From positions 1 through 56,271 of the forward strand of contig CAMCBD010000006.1 in NCBI GenBank assembly GCA_945872825.1: a DNA stretch of 56,271 bases, read 5' to 3'. A program made the position numbers and the translations under genes. Below, in pieces: positions 8,611 through 18,127 of the stretch. The notes under the pieces are model-generated. The model was given only the letters and a program-made list of their open reading frames with translations, was not told where the DNA came from and made no database searches. Numbering within the stretch: the first letter of the stretch is position 1; every line of letters begins with the position of its first letter. The DNA is from Nitrosomonas ureae (GTDB lineage Bacteria; Pseudomonadota; Gammaproteobacteria; Burkholderiales; Nitrosomonadaceae).

Positions 8611-10803
8611 TTGGATATGCTTGGCGAATTAATCAGAATTTATTACGCATCGCGTCGCGTGCTAAAAAATGGCGGTACGAAGGTCTTTTTGGAAAGGGGA
8701 CTTGCGTACTTGCGTCACCGTAGTCTCGTATTCAAAGACTCCTTGCGTGGCAGACAGGTTTCTTTTAAGGATGTGCTATTTATCAGCGGCTGCTCACTGC
8801 CACACCCCACCCGCTATCGCGTCGATCATCAAATGGAACAACTACACTTCAATGGAGTGGCTTGCGACAAGATTTGGTATCAGCTTCTCGAACCTGAGAT
8901 GGCGCAGTGCTATCGTTGTTTCGTTTTCTTTCGCTGCCCCATCACACCGGAAATCGAGAGTTTCGTGTCGGAAGCGAAGCGATTAAATAAGCGGATTTTG
9001 TTCGATATCGACGACCTAGTCATCGATCAAAAATACACCCAAACGATTAAATATCTTGGTAGCCTGAGCAGCGATGATTTAGCTCTGTATAACGACGGAG
9101 TAGAGCGAATGCAAAAGTTGTTGCGGCTCTGCGATGGCGCGATCACGACTACCACACGACTGGCCACGGAACTTTTGGACTATGTTCCACGTGTATTTGT
9201 TAACCGCAATGTCGCCTCTGAAAAAATGCTTGTCCTTTCACTTGCGGCCATTAAGCACAAGAAGCCAAGACCTGATTGTGTCGTTCTGGGTTATTTCAGC
9301 GGGAGCATTACGCATAACGACGACATTCGTATGATTGAGCCCGTCCTGCAAAGATTACTTAGAGAAAACTCTCACGTGCGCCTCCTTCTAGCAGGGATGC
9401 TCACTGTTCCACCCCAGTTTGCCGAGTTCGGGGATCGAATCATTGTCCAATCCTTTCAGGACTGGGTCGATCTTCCTGAATTGATAGCCAAGGCCGATGT
9501 GAATCTGGTGCCTCTCGAAACTTCCATTTTTAATGAAGCTAAATCGGAGAATAAATGGCTCGAAGCGGCCTTAGTCAAGGTACCAACCGTAGCAAGTAAG
9601 CTCGGCCCTTTTCAAGAGATACTCGAGGATGGTAAGACGGGTTTTTTGTGCGAAACCCTCGATGAGTGGTATGCCGTACTAACCAGATTGGTCTCGTCCC
9701 CGGAACTTCTTGAGGGCGTAGCAGAAAATGCGCACAAAAAGGCTCTGGAAACACATATCACTGCTGTAACCGGCCATAAGCTGGCAGCTTATCTGAGAAC
9801 AGTGCTCGCTCCTTCCATTGCGTTTCTGCTGCCCACCACGAATATCAGCGGAGGGGTGAACGTAGTGTTGAAACACGCGCAGATACTCCGTTCCACAGGC
9901 TTCGATGTGACGCTCTTGACTGAACAGGACCAGGCACCCGGATTCGTAGACTTTGCTGGTGCCAGATTCTTTGCCCTATCGATCAGGCGCACGATCGTAG
10001 ATGCATATTTCGATAAGCTCGTCACGACACTTTGGTCTACGTGCCCATGGGGCAATGCCTATGCTAGAGCAAAGGTTTGTTATTATCTGGTTCAAAACTT
10101 CGAGACCGATTTTTACGAGCCGGGAGATTTTTTTAGACTGATTGCGAACAGTACCTATAGTCGGTTTCCGAATCTTAGGTACATCACGATTTCCAAATGG
10201 TGTGAGAAATGGCTAAAGGAACGTTTTGAGCAGGACGCCGTGTACGCGCCCAACGGTATCGATCTTGCGCTTTTCCAATATGGCGCCCGCGATTTCTCGA
10301 ATGAAAAAATTAGAATACTTATCGAGGGAGATTCCGAAAGCCCTTACAAGAATATTGATGAGGCCTTCAGGATCGCTAATCGCCTGGGTCGTGACAAGTA
10401 TGAGGTCTGGTACCTTAGCTATCAAGGTAGGCCCAAGCCGTGGTATCGCTTCGAGAAATTCTTGCATAAAGTTTCCTATGACCAAGTCGCAGATGTCTAT
10501 CGCGCTTGCCACATTCTCTTGAAGACAAGTATCTTGGAGAGTTTCTCCTACCCACCATTAGAAATGATGGCAACTGGGGGTTTGGTTGTCGTCCGGCCTA
10601 ATGGTGGAAATCTAGAGTATCTTCGGGACCAGGAAAATTGCTTAATGTACCGAGAGAACGATATAGATCATGCGCAGGAGTGCATCGAGCGGTTGGTATC
10701 GAACTCCAAGTTACGTGAAACGCTGATCGAAAACGGAAGGACCACCGCGCGCACGCGGTCTTGGGAGGCAATCAAAGATCAGGTTCTCCAGTTATACGCG
10801 TAG
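8611..10803 (+). CDS. Two-domain glycosyltransferase (GT4/GT-B type)
   Basis: The 730-residue protein seems to hold two GT-B modules. The first (about 50-395) has ILFDIDDLVID and the donor-site stretch ENKWLEAALVKVPTVAS followed by GPFQEILEDGKTGFL. The second (about 400-730) opens with IAFLLPTTNISGGVNVVLKH and ends with the family-4 motif SFSYPPLEMMATGG and EYLRDQENCLMY. Such tandem enzymes add sugars during O-antigen or S-layer glycan synthesis; the sugar is not predictable. The start is either TTG 8611 or ATG 8617, with no in-frame ATG before the upstream stop at 8596. The N-terminal stretch (LIRIYYASRRVLKNGGTKVF) resembles linkers found inside longer multi-domain glycosyltransferases, so a lost upstream domain is possible. 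Flanks are decayed DNA. Confidence 0.82.
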   Translation: MDMLGELIRIYYASRRVLKNGGTKVFLERGLAYLRHRSLVFKDSLRGRQVSFKDVLFISGCSLPHPTRYRVDHQMEQLHFNGVACDKIWYQLLEPEMAQCYRCFVFFRCPITPEIESFVSEAKRLNKRILFDIDDLVIDQKYTQTIKYLGSLSSDDLALYNDGVERMQKLLRLCDGAITTTTRLATELLDYVPRVFVNRNVASEKMLVLSLAAIKHKKPRPDCVVLGYFSGSITHNDDIRMIEPVLQRLLRENSHVRLLLAGMLTVPPQFAEFGDRIIVQSFQDWVDLPELIAKADVNLVPLETSIFNEAKSENKWLEAALVKVPTVASKLGPFQEILEDGKTGFLCETLDEWYAVLTRLVSSPELLEGVAENAHKKALETHITAVTGHKLAAYLRTVLAPSIAFLLPTTNISGGVNVVLKHAQILRSTGFDVTLLTEQDQAPGFVDFAGARFFALSIRRTIVDAYFDKLVTTLWSTCPWGNAYARAKVCYYLVQNFETDFYEPGDFFRLIANSTYSRFPNLRYITISKWCEKWLKERFEQDAVYAPNGIDLALFQYGARDFSNEKIRILIEGDSESPYKNIDEAFRIANRLGRDKYEVWYLSYQGRPKPWYRFEKFLHKVSYDQVADVYRACHILLKTSILESFSYPPLEMMATGGLVVVRPNGGNLEYLRDQENCLMYRENDIDHAQECIERLVSNSKLRETLIENGRTTARTRSWEAIKDQVLQLYA

Positions 10804-10914
10804 GCTACAGGGTTGTTTATTATCATTCTTAATTGTAGTGTCGATAAAATATCCTGTTTGGTTCTATGGTTATATTTATTTCTTAACAGATCTTCAGTAA
10901 GGAAATAACGGAAC

Positions 10915-12627
10915 TCATAGACGATCCAAAAGGCTTCTTATTATCAGATTGATCTGGCGCAAGGGCTTGGTAATATGCCATGAGCGGGAACGATAAACGA
11001 TATCCAATCTAGCCTGATAATTAGCTAGTTGTGTCTGAGCATCGGCTAGTTGTGTTTGCGTATTGATCAGTTGTGTCTGAGTGTTAGCTAGTTGCGTTTG
11101 AGTGTAGCCCAGTTGCGTTTGAGTGTTGGCTAGTTCCCGTTGTGTGGTATAGGTATTCCAGAAAGCCTCCATCAGCCTGGCCAGACGCTCGGCCGGCCAA
11201 CGAGTGCGCCACTTGTCATAAATGCGGGCATAGCCATCGCCGGAAAAAACCTCCTGCCGGTGTACTCCGGAACTGTCATGAATACGGTAAAAAGCACTGA
11301 TCTCTGGAATGAATATAAAATCACCCTGTAAGCTGACCTGCAACCAGAAATCCCAATCTTCATTAAGATCAAGCATTTCATCCATGCGACAGCCGCACTC
11401 AACCATTGTGCGGCGAAACAACACAGAATGGATGGGCATGAAATTGCTGGCCAATAGCAGAGAAGTATTAAATGGGTGATTGAAGATCATGCCGGTTGGT
11501 TGTTTCTCGTTATCCATGCAAGCAATCTCCGTATGGGCGGCGGAGCAGATTGGATGAGAAGTTAGTGCATCAGACAATTTTGCAATGTGATCGGCCGCCA
11601 GCCAATCGTCGTCATCAAGAAATAATAGATATTCGCCATTGGCTGCTTGTAGACCAACGTTGCCAGCGCGTGAACGATGCAATGGAGATTCTTCTTCACC
11701 TGTAATGAAGCGTTGCGGATAACGCCCGCACCATTCGCCTATTTCTCGATGATCCGCACCTTTTGCGTTGACGAGGACCACTTCAATATTCGGATAAGTC
11801 TGCAAGGCAATCGAGTCCAGCGCATCGGATAATGTAGGGCGATCCATGCTGCGAATGATGATACTGACCAACGGCATGTCGCTGCTGTCCAGAACCAGTC
11901 CCAAGGCTTTCTGGCGAGTGTGTTCCGATTGATACAGTTTGAGCGGATCATTGGACAACTCCTCAGCCGGGATCACAATATAGGCTTCCGCTGCCGTTAC
12001 ACTGGCGGGCAGGGTATAGGTGCGGTAACGGTTGAGCGCGGTGATATGCTGGTCGTAACGCTGTCTTGCATTTTGTGAAACAAAACATTCCATAGCGGCC
12101 GTTTTGCGTGTGACCAGATCACTGATATCAAGCAACTGATTGGGATGCAGTGGGATACCGATTTCATACAATGCGACACGTACTGCTTTGCCTATTCGCC
12201 TGATTGCTTCTACGACAACCATCCCCAGTACGCGATGATCCGGATGCATCTCGAAAATCGATGGCGCATAAACTAAGTCAGCGCCAGTTTCATGAATGGC
12301 TATTAAAATTTCCTGAATGAGTTTCTCGCTATAACAGACTTGCCGGTCCTGGTATTGCCAGAAAATGGGTATGCCATAGCCAAGGATATGGGCAGCAGCG
12401 ATGCTTTCATTCTGACGTTGCCGGGTGTATTCAGTTATGTTTTCTTCGCTTACACCATGCGCACCATCGGATACCACAATGATGCAAACAGGAATACCTA
12501 GTTCAACGTGACGCATAATGGCGCCGCCACAACCGAATACCTCATCGTCGGGGTGAGGAGCAAATACTAATACGCAATTACCAGGAATTTGTTTGACAGC
12601 CTGATAGGGGATAAGTGAATTTTCCAA
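10915..12627 (-). CDS. PIG-L-type deacetylase fused to a family 2 glycosyltransferase with a heptad-repeat tail
   Basis: The 570-residue protein has two enzyme domains. The N-terminal one is a LmbE/PIG-L zinc deacetylase: FAPHPDDEVFGCGG at 19-32 and HPDHR near 127 supply the zinc ligands, suggesting removal of an N-acetyl group from a GlcNAc-type sugar. From about 251 a GT2 domain begins (PLVSIIIRSMDRP), with the DxD-type LFLDDDDW near 333. Residues about 494-535 are six near-perfect heptads (variants of QTQLANT) predicted to form a coiled coil. They are followed by SRSWHITKPLR, a motif common at the C-terminus of polysaccharide glycosyltransferases. The combination suggests de-N-acetylation and sugar transfer on the same glycan. 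It is a single leftward gene between glycosyltransferase genes. Confidence 0.85.
   Translation of the reverse strand: MENSLIPYQAVKQIPGNCVLVFAPHPDDEVFGCGGAIMRHVELGIPVCIIVVSDGAHGVSEENITEYTRQRQNESIAAAHILGYGIPIFWQYQDRQVCYSEKLIQEILIAIHETGADLVYAPSIFEMHPDHRVLGMVVVEAIRRIGKAVRVALYEIGIPLHPNQLLDISDLVTRKTAAMECFVSQNARQRYDQHITALNRYRTYTLPASVTAAEAYIVIPAEELSNDPLKLYQSEHTRQKALGLVLDSSDMPLVSIIIRSMDRPTLSDALDSIALQTYPNIEVVLVNAKGADHREIGEWCGRYPQRFITGEEESPLHRSRAGNVGLQAANGEYLLFLDDDDWLAADHIAKLSDALTSHPICSAAHTEIACMDNEKQPTGMIFNHPFNTSLLLASNFMPIHSVLFRRTMVECGCRMDEMLDLNEDWDFWLQVSLQGDFIFIPEISAFYRIHDSSGVHRQEVFSGDGYARIYDKWRTRWPAERLARLMEAFWNTYTTQRELANTQTQLGYTQTQLANTQTQLINTQTQLADAQTQLANYQARLDIVYRSRSWHITKPLRQINLIIRSLLDRL
11023..11148 (-). 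repeat. Six 21-bp direct repeats encoding heptads
   Basis: About six tandem units of the form GCTAGTTGTGTCTGAGCATCG occur with small changes. Each 21-bp unit codes for seven residues (consensus QTQLANT on the minus strand). The array is in frame inside the deacetylase-glycosyltransferase gene. Its regular length makes it prone to expansion or contraction without breaking the frame. Confidence 0.85.
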
Positions 12628-12890
12628 TAGATTTTCGCTAATTTAAGACAGTTATTACTAATAGAGTCATGTTGAATGACCTTGCCATTGCCAATAATAT
12701 ATCAGATCTGGTCTGGGGATCGGTTTGGACAATCTTGCAAAATAAGTGTTTTCACGTAACCTCTTGAATAGAATTGTGTCAACCGCAGCTACTGGGCCGC
12801 TGCCAAAATGGTTGATAGCGGGTATAAATTGCGGTGTTGTGCCTAACTCTAATAGCCATGCTTTCCTGAGTTTCTGTGGGATAGGGAAAG
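12628..12890. other. 263-bp gap with a possible coding scrap
   Basis: No intact gene is seen. On the minus strand an ATG overlapping the end of the broken glycosyltransferase opens MKTDFPYPTETQESMAIRV and stops after about 40 codons. A different minus frame is open from about 12890 to 12673 without a start (containing FIPAINHFGSGPVAAVDTIL). This pattern would fit a second decayed gene transcribed leftward, but I recognise no family. Confidence 0.3.
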
Positions 12891-13758
12891 TCAGTTTTCA
12901 TTATCAGGTGTTAAAGGCAGTATATTGGGTGCTTTAACAGGCGAGAGCCGATTATTTAACCATTGAGTAGATTGAAAGTATGTATTTCTCTGGAAATGCT
13001 TCTGTTGATAGGTTGACCACCCTTGTCCGATAAGTTGATCCTTGGCGGGAGAATGTTCGTAAAAATGCAGGCAGACCGCCATCGGGTCGATATATAAATG
13101 ATAGTCGGCTTTTCTCAGCCGTTGCATGAGGTCGGTATCTTTCCCAGTACATAAAAAAACGCTCATCAAATAAGCCGCCGCATTTGAGTATTGCTTTGCG
13201 GCGCATTAATATATGCCCGCACGGAAAGTGCTTCGACGGGTATAGGGGTAGTGCAGGTCCAGGCTTGCAGTGCTTTTTCGCGAAAATCAAATGATTGGCA
13301 TCGGGAAAGTTTTGAGTGCAACCGGGAGATAGCGTGCTTATAGAAACTGGTGATGGATGGGAATGTACTGGGCGGCATCAGAAATTGGTAATCTTCATTC
13401 CAGTATGTCCGCGGGCCTATAGCGCCCGACTTGGGTCGTTCTTTTAAACTTTTTGCAAGTCTCGATAAGGCCAAAGGCAATAACCGCGTATCCAGATTCA
13501 ATAGCAGTATGAATTCGCCCCTGGAAAGGGCGAAAGCTTGATTACACGCTTTGGCAAAACCAGTATTTTTATGATTGCGAATATGAATGACATCATCAGG
13601 TAAGCAGGTTCTTAGTAAAGCATCTTCTGAATCGGAGATACTGTTTTGTCAATGACGAATACTTCTAAAGGGTCAATATCCTGCTGCATTCTTACAGATG
13701 TAACCGCATCCAGTGTTTGCATAGCCGTGCGATAATTAACCAGAATGACTGAGATCAT
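12891..13758 (-). pseudogene. Frameshifted family 2 glycosyltransferase
   Basis: Joining three minus-strand frames gives a coherent GT2 protein. It opens MISVILVNYRTAMQTLDAVT at 13758 and has the donor-site block GEFILLLNLDTR. It continues with HFPCGHILMRRKAILKCGG, GLFDERFFMYWE and then DTDLMQRLRKADYHLYIDP. Frame breaks are needed near 13647 (in or beside a TTTT run), between about 13230 and 13290, and near 13145, where one extra A in GGGAAAGAT separates FFMYWE from DTDLMQR. The gene would have added a sugar to the same glycan. Three breaks make a real pseudogene likely, although sequencing error in homopolymers could contribute. Confidence 0.78.
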
Positions 13759-13830
13759 CACAATTATGTGTTCAAATTGGGAAGTAAAAATCTATGGCGC
13801 AAGTGAGAACAACATGCTTCAATGTAAAAG

Positions 13831-13978
13831 CCAATAGGTCGTTGAAAAATTATCTGCTTTGCCGCTGCTGTGTTAAATACAGGTTCAAAGTGCTCATGTT
13901 ATTACATCTAAACTGCACTTTCTCGCCTGTCTATGCCTTGCGTCGGCTGCCTCGAATACGTTTTCAATGGCCTGCTAA
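13831..13978. repeat. Diverged full-length copy of the 145-bp inverted-repeat element
   Basis: The left end AATAGGTCGTTGAAAAAT (13833-13850) and the right end, read on the minus strand as TTAGCAGGCCATTGAAAACG, are imperfect inverted repeats. They match the ends of the copy at 31806-31949. Read on the minus strand the interior follows that copy end to end, with matching TTCGAGGCAGC, GAAAGTGCAGTTTA (against GAAAAGCGCATTTA) and GCAGATAATTTTTCAAC blocks. Length is about 148 bp. It lies between the broken glycosyltransferase and the methyltransferase-acetyltransferase gene. Confidence 0.75.
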
Positions 13979-14122
13979 CGGCTTCCAAGAAACGAAACGC
14001 TTCATCATTCAGAAGAGAAGCCAACACAAGTGCATATGAGCAAAAGTTATTTGTAGTGGCTTGAGCAGGAATGAATAGGTTATCCAAAAGAATCTCAGTT
14101 TTAGGTAGGTTTTGTTTGCCAT

Positions 14123-14143
14123 GGCTCCTGCGAAACAGGAGCC
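14123..14143 (-). terminator. Hairpin downstream of the glycan-export operon
   Basis: A perfect 8-bp stem GGCTCCTG / CAGGAGCC with a CGAAA loop lies about 75 bp past the stop of the leftward methyltransferase-acetyltransferase gene. There is no uridine run on the minus strand, so it is a weak or factor-assisted terminator at best, or an RNA-stabilising hairpin. Confidence 0.4.
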
Positions 14144-14216
14144 TGCTATTATTTTAACTTGAATATTCCATGAATTCTATCAAGCTTGAGTACAGTCTGG
14201 CCTGGGTGATAAGCGT

Positions 14217-16037
14217 TTAGCGGAAGTCTTTATCGCCACTCATTAACCACCAGTGATCTTTCAGTATTTCGGGGGACGGTCCATTGCTCCAGGCATTTGC
14301 GGGTATATGAATATTTGCCGTTTGTTGCGTGCCGCCTGCAACTGCAAAGTAGCGGGCGAAGTTTTCGGTAATGCGGCAAAACACTCGTGTAGCGCCATGA
14401 ATGTCAGCGAGTCGTCTGGCATGCGTGATCAACAATAGAATTTCGGCTAACGGAGAGATAAGATCAACGATTTCGCAGCCTTCCGGATCATAGCGCAGCA
14501 CCAGAATACCCCGCGCACGTTGATTAAAACGATTTCTCACTAGTATGATTTGATATTGTTGATTGGGATGATCGAGGTAACGGTGCTGCAGATACTGCCA
14601 ATCGCGTACACCGATGATGGCTGTTTGCAAATCTGCTGCCATATGCTGCCAGCATTGATCGGCAGCAGTTGCTGCAAAGTCTGTTTGTTCACGGCCAATC
14701 AGGTGCAGACGTGTTCCCCATAGCGGGAATCGTGACCGGGTACTCCATGAGAATTCAAGCATGTGCCCGACTTTAGCATATAACCCAAGCCGTTCCGCAA
14801 CTTTCATGGCACGCTCGTTTGGGAAGCCAAAACCGATTAGATAGGGTTTCCCATAGCCGATGTAGCGCTCCAAAAAGGTTGCTGCCATCAGGAAAAATGG
14901 GCCTTTCCGAGTAAGTGTGCCACGTTCACTCGTGTCCACCATTACATCCCCAATCTGCACAGCGGTTTGAGGTTGACCAAAGAACAGGATTTTACGGCTA
15001 ACGCCACCATAATGAGCGATTAATTGATTATTCCGCCAAATACCAACTTCATGCCCTGAATTCGAGCCGTATTTCCATTGCCACGTGGCCGACGTCATGT
15101 CGTGATGGAATGTTTTTCTAAACAAACCGAACATTTCCGGGACCTGATTCTTTTCTAGAATTTGCAAGCGCCATTTAGGCACCGTTTGCTTTCTAAAATG
15201 TAACAAGGCATAGCCATAATGCCCGCTGGCATATTTTTTGTGATAGTTCCGATTCGATTCATCCAATCGAGTGAGTTGCTCATCAGTCAAAGCAAGGTCT
15301 TTGATCAGGTTTTGCCGGTGCGTTGCAGTAATTTGCAATAGATAATCCAATGTGGGCGCCGCCTGAGTGGATAAATCCACGTGTTCAACCAGTTCAAACC
15401 CAAATCGTTCTGCGAGCACTACCAGGTCATTAAGCAGATGAAGACCTTCCATTCCTGCTTCATCGTATTTCAGTGCGAATGCATCAATAATGACTAAATC
15501 ACCGGATAGAGGGAGCAGATCGAGTGCTTTATTAAAAATGACCAATGGCTCGATTGATTGTGTGGGTTCCTGCAATAGCACAATATCAAAGCTTTCTGGC
15601 TGGGCTTTAAAATCTTGCAGTGAATGGCAGCTTACGGAAGTTTCTGAATCCAAGTTTTTTTGAATATAAGCGACCTGTTGTGCATCGGGAGTGATGCCAT
15701 GAACATCATAGCCGCTCTGCTTTAATAGGGAGAGAGTGGTACCCAGACCAGCGCCCACCTCCAGAATGCGACAAGGAGGCGGCGGTAGCCTGGCTATCAA
15801 CAGATCCGTAGAAAATTGCTGTGCCGCCTGCAGGCTGGTTTTGTTATTTTGGAACAACCCATAATGCAGATAGGTAGCTTTGCCTTCCTGTAACAGCAAG
15901 GCATGAGCATAGACGTTCAATGGGAAAGTAAGATCTTTGAAAGGAGAGGGTGATGATGTGGCAATCGAAGCGATATGACCGGTTTGCCGATAGCGTCGAG
16001 AATCTTGCGCCAAATTGTGATTAGCTGTCTTGGTCAT
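14217..16037 (-). CDS. SAM-dependent methyltransferase fused to a GNAT-type acyltransferase
   Basis: The 606-residue protein has two parts. Residues about 60-250 form a class I methyltransferase with the SAM motif CRILEVGAGLGTTLSLL near 88. From about 285 on it resembles GNAT N-acetyltransferases of the glycan-modifying kind (MFGLFRKTFHHDMTSATWQW, then VMVDTSERG, then YLIGFGFPNERAMKVAERLG). The fusion would methylate and acylate a sugar or a glycan end. It overlaps the Wzt gene by 17 bases, so it belongs to the exporter operon. Terminal methylation is a known chain-length or export signal for Wzm/Wzt systems; that link is inference here. The exact acyl donor and acceptor are unknown. Confidence 0.75.
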   Translation of the reverse strand: MTKTANHNLAQDSRRYRQTGHIASIATSSPSPFKDLTFPLNVYAHALLLQEGKATYLHYGLFQNNKTSLQAAQQFSTDLLIARLPPPPCRILEVGAGLGTTLSLLKQSGYDVHGITPDAQQVAYIQKNLDSETSVSCHSLQDFKAQPESFDIVLLQEPTQSIEPLVIFNKALDLLPLSGDLVIIDAFALKYDEAGMEGLHLLNDLVVLAERFGFELVEHVDLSTQAAPTLDYLLQITATHRQNLIKDLALTDEQLTRLDESNRNYHKKYASGHYGYALLHFRKQTVPKWRLQILEKNQVPEMFGLFRKTFHHDMTSATWQWKYGSNSGHEVGIWRNNQLIAHYGGVSRKILFFGQPQTAVQIGDVMVDTSERGTLTRKGPFFLMAATFLERYIGYGKPYLIGFGFPNERAMKVAERLGLYAKVGHMLEFSWSTRSRFPLWGTRLHLIGREQTDFAATAADQCWQHMAADLQTAIIGVRDWQYLQHRYLDHPNQQYQIILVRNRFNQRARGILVLRYDPEGCEIVDLISPLAEILLLITHARRLADIHGATRVFCRITENFARYFAVAGGTQQTANIHIPANAWSNGPSPEILKDHWWLMSGDKDFR

Positions 16038-17313
16038 TATGGGTACTAATATGGGTATTTTCCCACTGATGAGGAATTGAAAAATATCCCTGCAAACGGC
16101 CTGTTTGTTTTACCTGCAAGGCTGCCACACTTTCTGCTGCATCATAGAGATGTATGCCGCGCTCACAGAGTAAATATACACTGATCTGATACTCACCCTT
16201 GAGCAACGGTATGTGGTCCAGTCTAAGACAAATCTGTCCATATCCTTCGAAATTGCGCCGCACACTAAACTGGTCTTCCCATGTTGCCGCACTGGTGATC
16301 GTACGGCCATCTTTTGCTTGTATTGTTATTCCCACATTGGGGCAAGGCAATGAGGGATCCGAAGCAAAGGTGATCCATAACTTGATACCGGATTGACTGC
16401 TTGTGATGATAGCATGCTGCGTGTTAATCCCATCCGCCAGTAGTTTGACTTTTTCCAGATGGGCACTACCCGATGTATGATTCCTGCTAAATCCAGGATC
16501 ATCGTTATGGATACTAGATGTCTCAGGGATTGAATGTGTCATGCTTTGATCCAGAAATGTCTGGTAAGCGGAAACCACTTGCGCTGATTCCCCATCTAAA
16601 ATAATTTTTCCCTGATTTATCCAGATAGCTCGGCTGCATAAAGATTCAACCTGAAACAGCGAGTGTGAGCAAAACAGAATTGTTTTTCCCGCATCGCGCA
16701 TGTGCATGATGCGGTCAAATGATTTGCGAGCGAAGGCGCCATCGCCGACTGATAGCGCTTCATCAATAACCAGAATATCCGGGGCAACATTAATCGCAAC
16801 GGAAAATGCCAGACGTACATACATACCACTGGAATAAGTTTTGACCGGTTGGTCGATGAAATCGCGGACACCGGAGAAATTAATAATATCCTCTATGCGA
16901 TCGGCGATCTCTGATTGATTGAATCCCATGATCGCGGCACTCATTAAAACGTTTTCGCGGCCGGTAAATTCGGGATTAAACCCGGCGCCTAACTCCAGCA
17001 AAGCAGCAACACGGCCATTTACCTGTACATCACCCTGTGTGGGCGTCAAGGTTCCACAAACCAATTGCAACAGTGTCGACTTTCCGGAACCGTTTTGACC
17101 AACGATACCAACAACTTCTCCTGGCATCACAGTTAAATCAATATCGTGTAGCGCCCATAACTCACGATAAAATTGACGTGGCCCCCACCATCTGTGCGGC
17201 CATAAGAATTGCTTTAAACGATCCCTGGGGTGCTGATACAACTGATAGCATTTGGATAGCTTTAAAGCGCTGATAGCTGTTTCAGAGTTGGCGGAATTAG
17301 AGAACATCAGCAA
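16021..17313 (-). CDS. wzt: Wzt-type ATPase of a polysaccharide ABC exporter, with C-terminal glycan-binding domain
   Basis: The 430-residue protein carries an ABC ATPase with Walker A GQNGSGKST at 72-80, the YSSGM signature variant typical of O-antigen and teichoic-acid exporters, Walker B ILVIDEAL and the H-loop CSHSL. A C-terminal beta-rich extension (about 285-430) matches the Wzt C-terminal domain, which in O9a-type systems recognises the finished glycan end. It pairs with the permease encoded just upstream (17-base overlap) to export an undecaprenol-linked glycan across the inner membrane. It overlaps the next gene, a methyltransferase fusion, by 17 bases. Confidence 0.9.
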   Translation of the reverse strand: MLMFSNSANSETAISALKLSKCYQLYQHPRDRLKQFLWPHRWWGPRQFYRELWALHDIDLTVMPGEVVGIVGQNGSGKSTLLQLVCGTLTPTQGDVQVNGRVAALLELGAGFNPEFTGRENVLMSAAIMGFNQSEIADRIEDIINFSGVRDFIDQPVKTYSSGMYVRLAFSVAINVAPDILVIDEALSVGDGAFARKSFDRIMHMRDAGKTILFCSHSLFQVESLCSRAIWINQGKIILDGESAQVVSAYQTFLDQSMTHSIPETSSIHNDDPGFSRNHTSGSAHLEKVKLLADGINTQHAIITSSQSGIKLWITFASDPSLPCPNVGITIQAKDGRTITSAATWEDQFSVRRNFEGYGQICLRLDHIPLLKGEYQISVYLLCERGIHLYDAAESVAALQVKQTGRLQGYFSIPHQWENTHISTHNDQDS

Positions 17314-18127
17314 ATCCCTTGCGTGTTTTCATAAACCACATCAAGCCCGCCCAGGCAACGATTGAAGCAAGCATATAATAGATAATTAAGCCGTTCCAGT
17401 CTGGGAGTTGGCCATATAAGGTTACTGCCCGTGCTTGTTCTATGACAAAAGATAGGGGGTTGAGAAATAGATAATCACGAACAGATTCCGGCAATGCAGA
17501 AGCAGGATAAAAAATTGGACTCATAAACAGTAGCATGGTCAAGATCAAGCCAATAAATTGCCCAATGTCACGCACATAAACCCCGATTGAAGCAAGCATC
17601 CAGGACAATCCCATGATGAGCAAAAGCAGCGGCAGCACGATGACTGGCAAACAAATGAGTGTCCAATGAATGGGATGATCAATAACCAGCATAAAAGTAA
17701 ATAACACCAAGAAACTAATTCCGGCATGAAACAACGCGGAGCCTAAAGAAACCAGCGGCAAGATTTCCAACGGGAAAATAACTTTTTTGACGTAATTGAC
17801 ATTCGCAAGTACCAATCCAGGCGCGCGGGAAAGGCATTCGGAGAATAAATTAAACAGAATCAATCCGGTAAATAATAATAATGCAAAGGCAAATTTATCA
17901 TCGTATATATCTGTGTTCTGTGGATCTAAGCGTACTTTAAATACTACACCGAAAACAAATGTATAGATGGCTAGCATCAAAATGGGATTGACAAATGTCC
18001 ATAATAATCCCAGAAATGAACCTCTGTAGCGGCCAATCACTTCCCGTTTGATCATTTGCAAGATAAGCGGGAAGTGTTGCCAAAGGCTTAGAAAGTTATC
18101 TATAAAGGTAATGTTGAACAGATGCAA
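17297..18127 (-). CDS. wzm: Wzm-type permease of a polysaccharide ABC exporter
   Basis: The 276-residue ABC-2 type membrane protein has the family start (MIKREVIGRYRGSFLGLLW, about 25-43) and six predicted membrane segments. These include VNPILMLAIYTFVFGVVF and a C-terminal IIYYMLASIVAWAGLMWF. It would form the channel for a lipid-linked O-antigen or capsule-like glycan. It is the first gene of the leftward operon wzm-wzt-methyltransferase/acyltransferase. Its upstream region (18128-18624) is shared with the divergent surface-protein gene. Confidence 0.9.
   Translation of the reverse strand: MHLFNITFIDNFLSLWQHFPLILQMIKREVIGRYRGSFLGLLWTFVNPILMLAIYTFVFGVVFKVRLDPQNTDIYDDKFAFALLLFTGLILFNLFSECLSRAPGLVLANVNYVKKVIFPLEILPLVSLGSALFHAGISFLVLFTFMLVIDHPIHWTLICLPVIVLPLLLLIMGLSWMLASIGVYVRDIGQFIGLILTMLLFMSPIFYPASALPESVRDYLFLNPLSFVIEQARAVTLYGQLPDWNGLIIYYMLASIVAWAGLMWFMKTRKGFADVL

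Noticed and set aside
11023-11148. Regularly spaced repeats that could suggest a CRISPR array
   Set aside because: The 21-bp units are tandem without unique spacers and encode in-frame heptads of a coiled coil.
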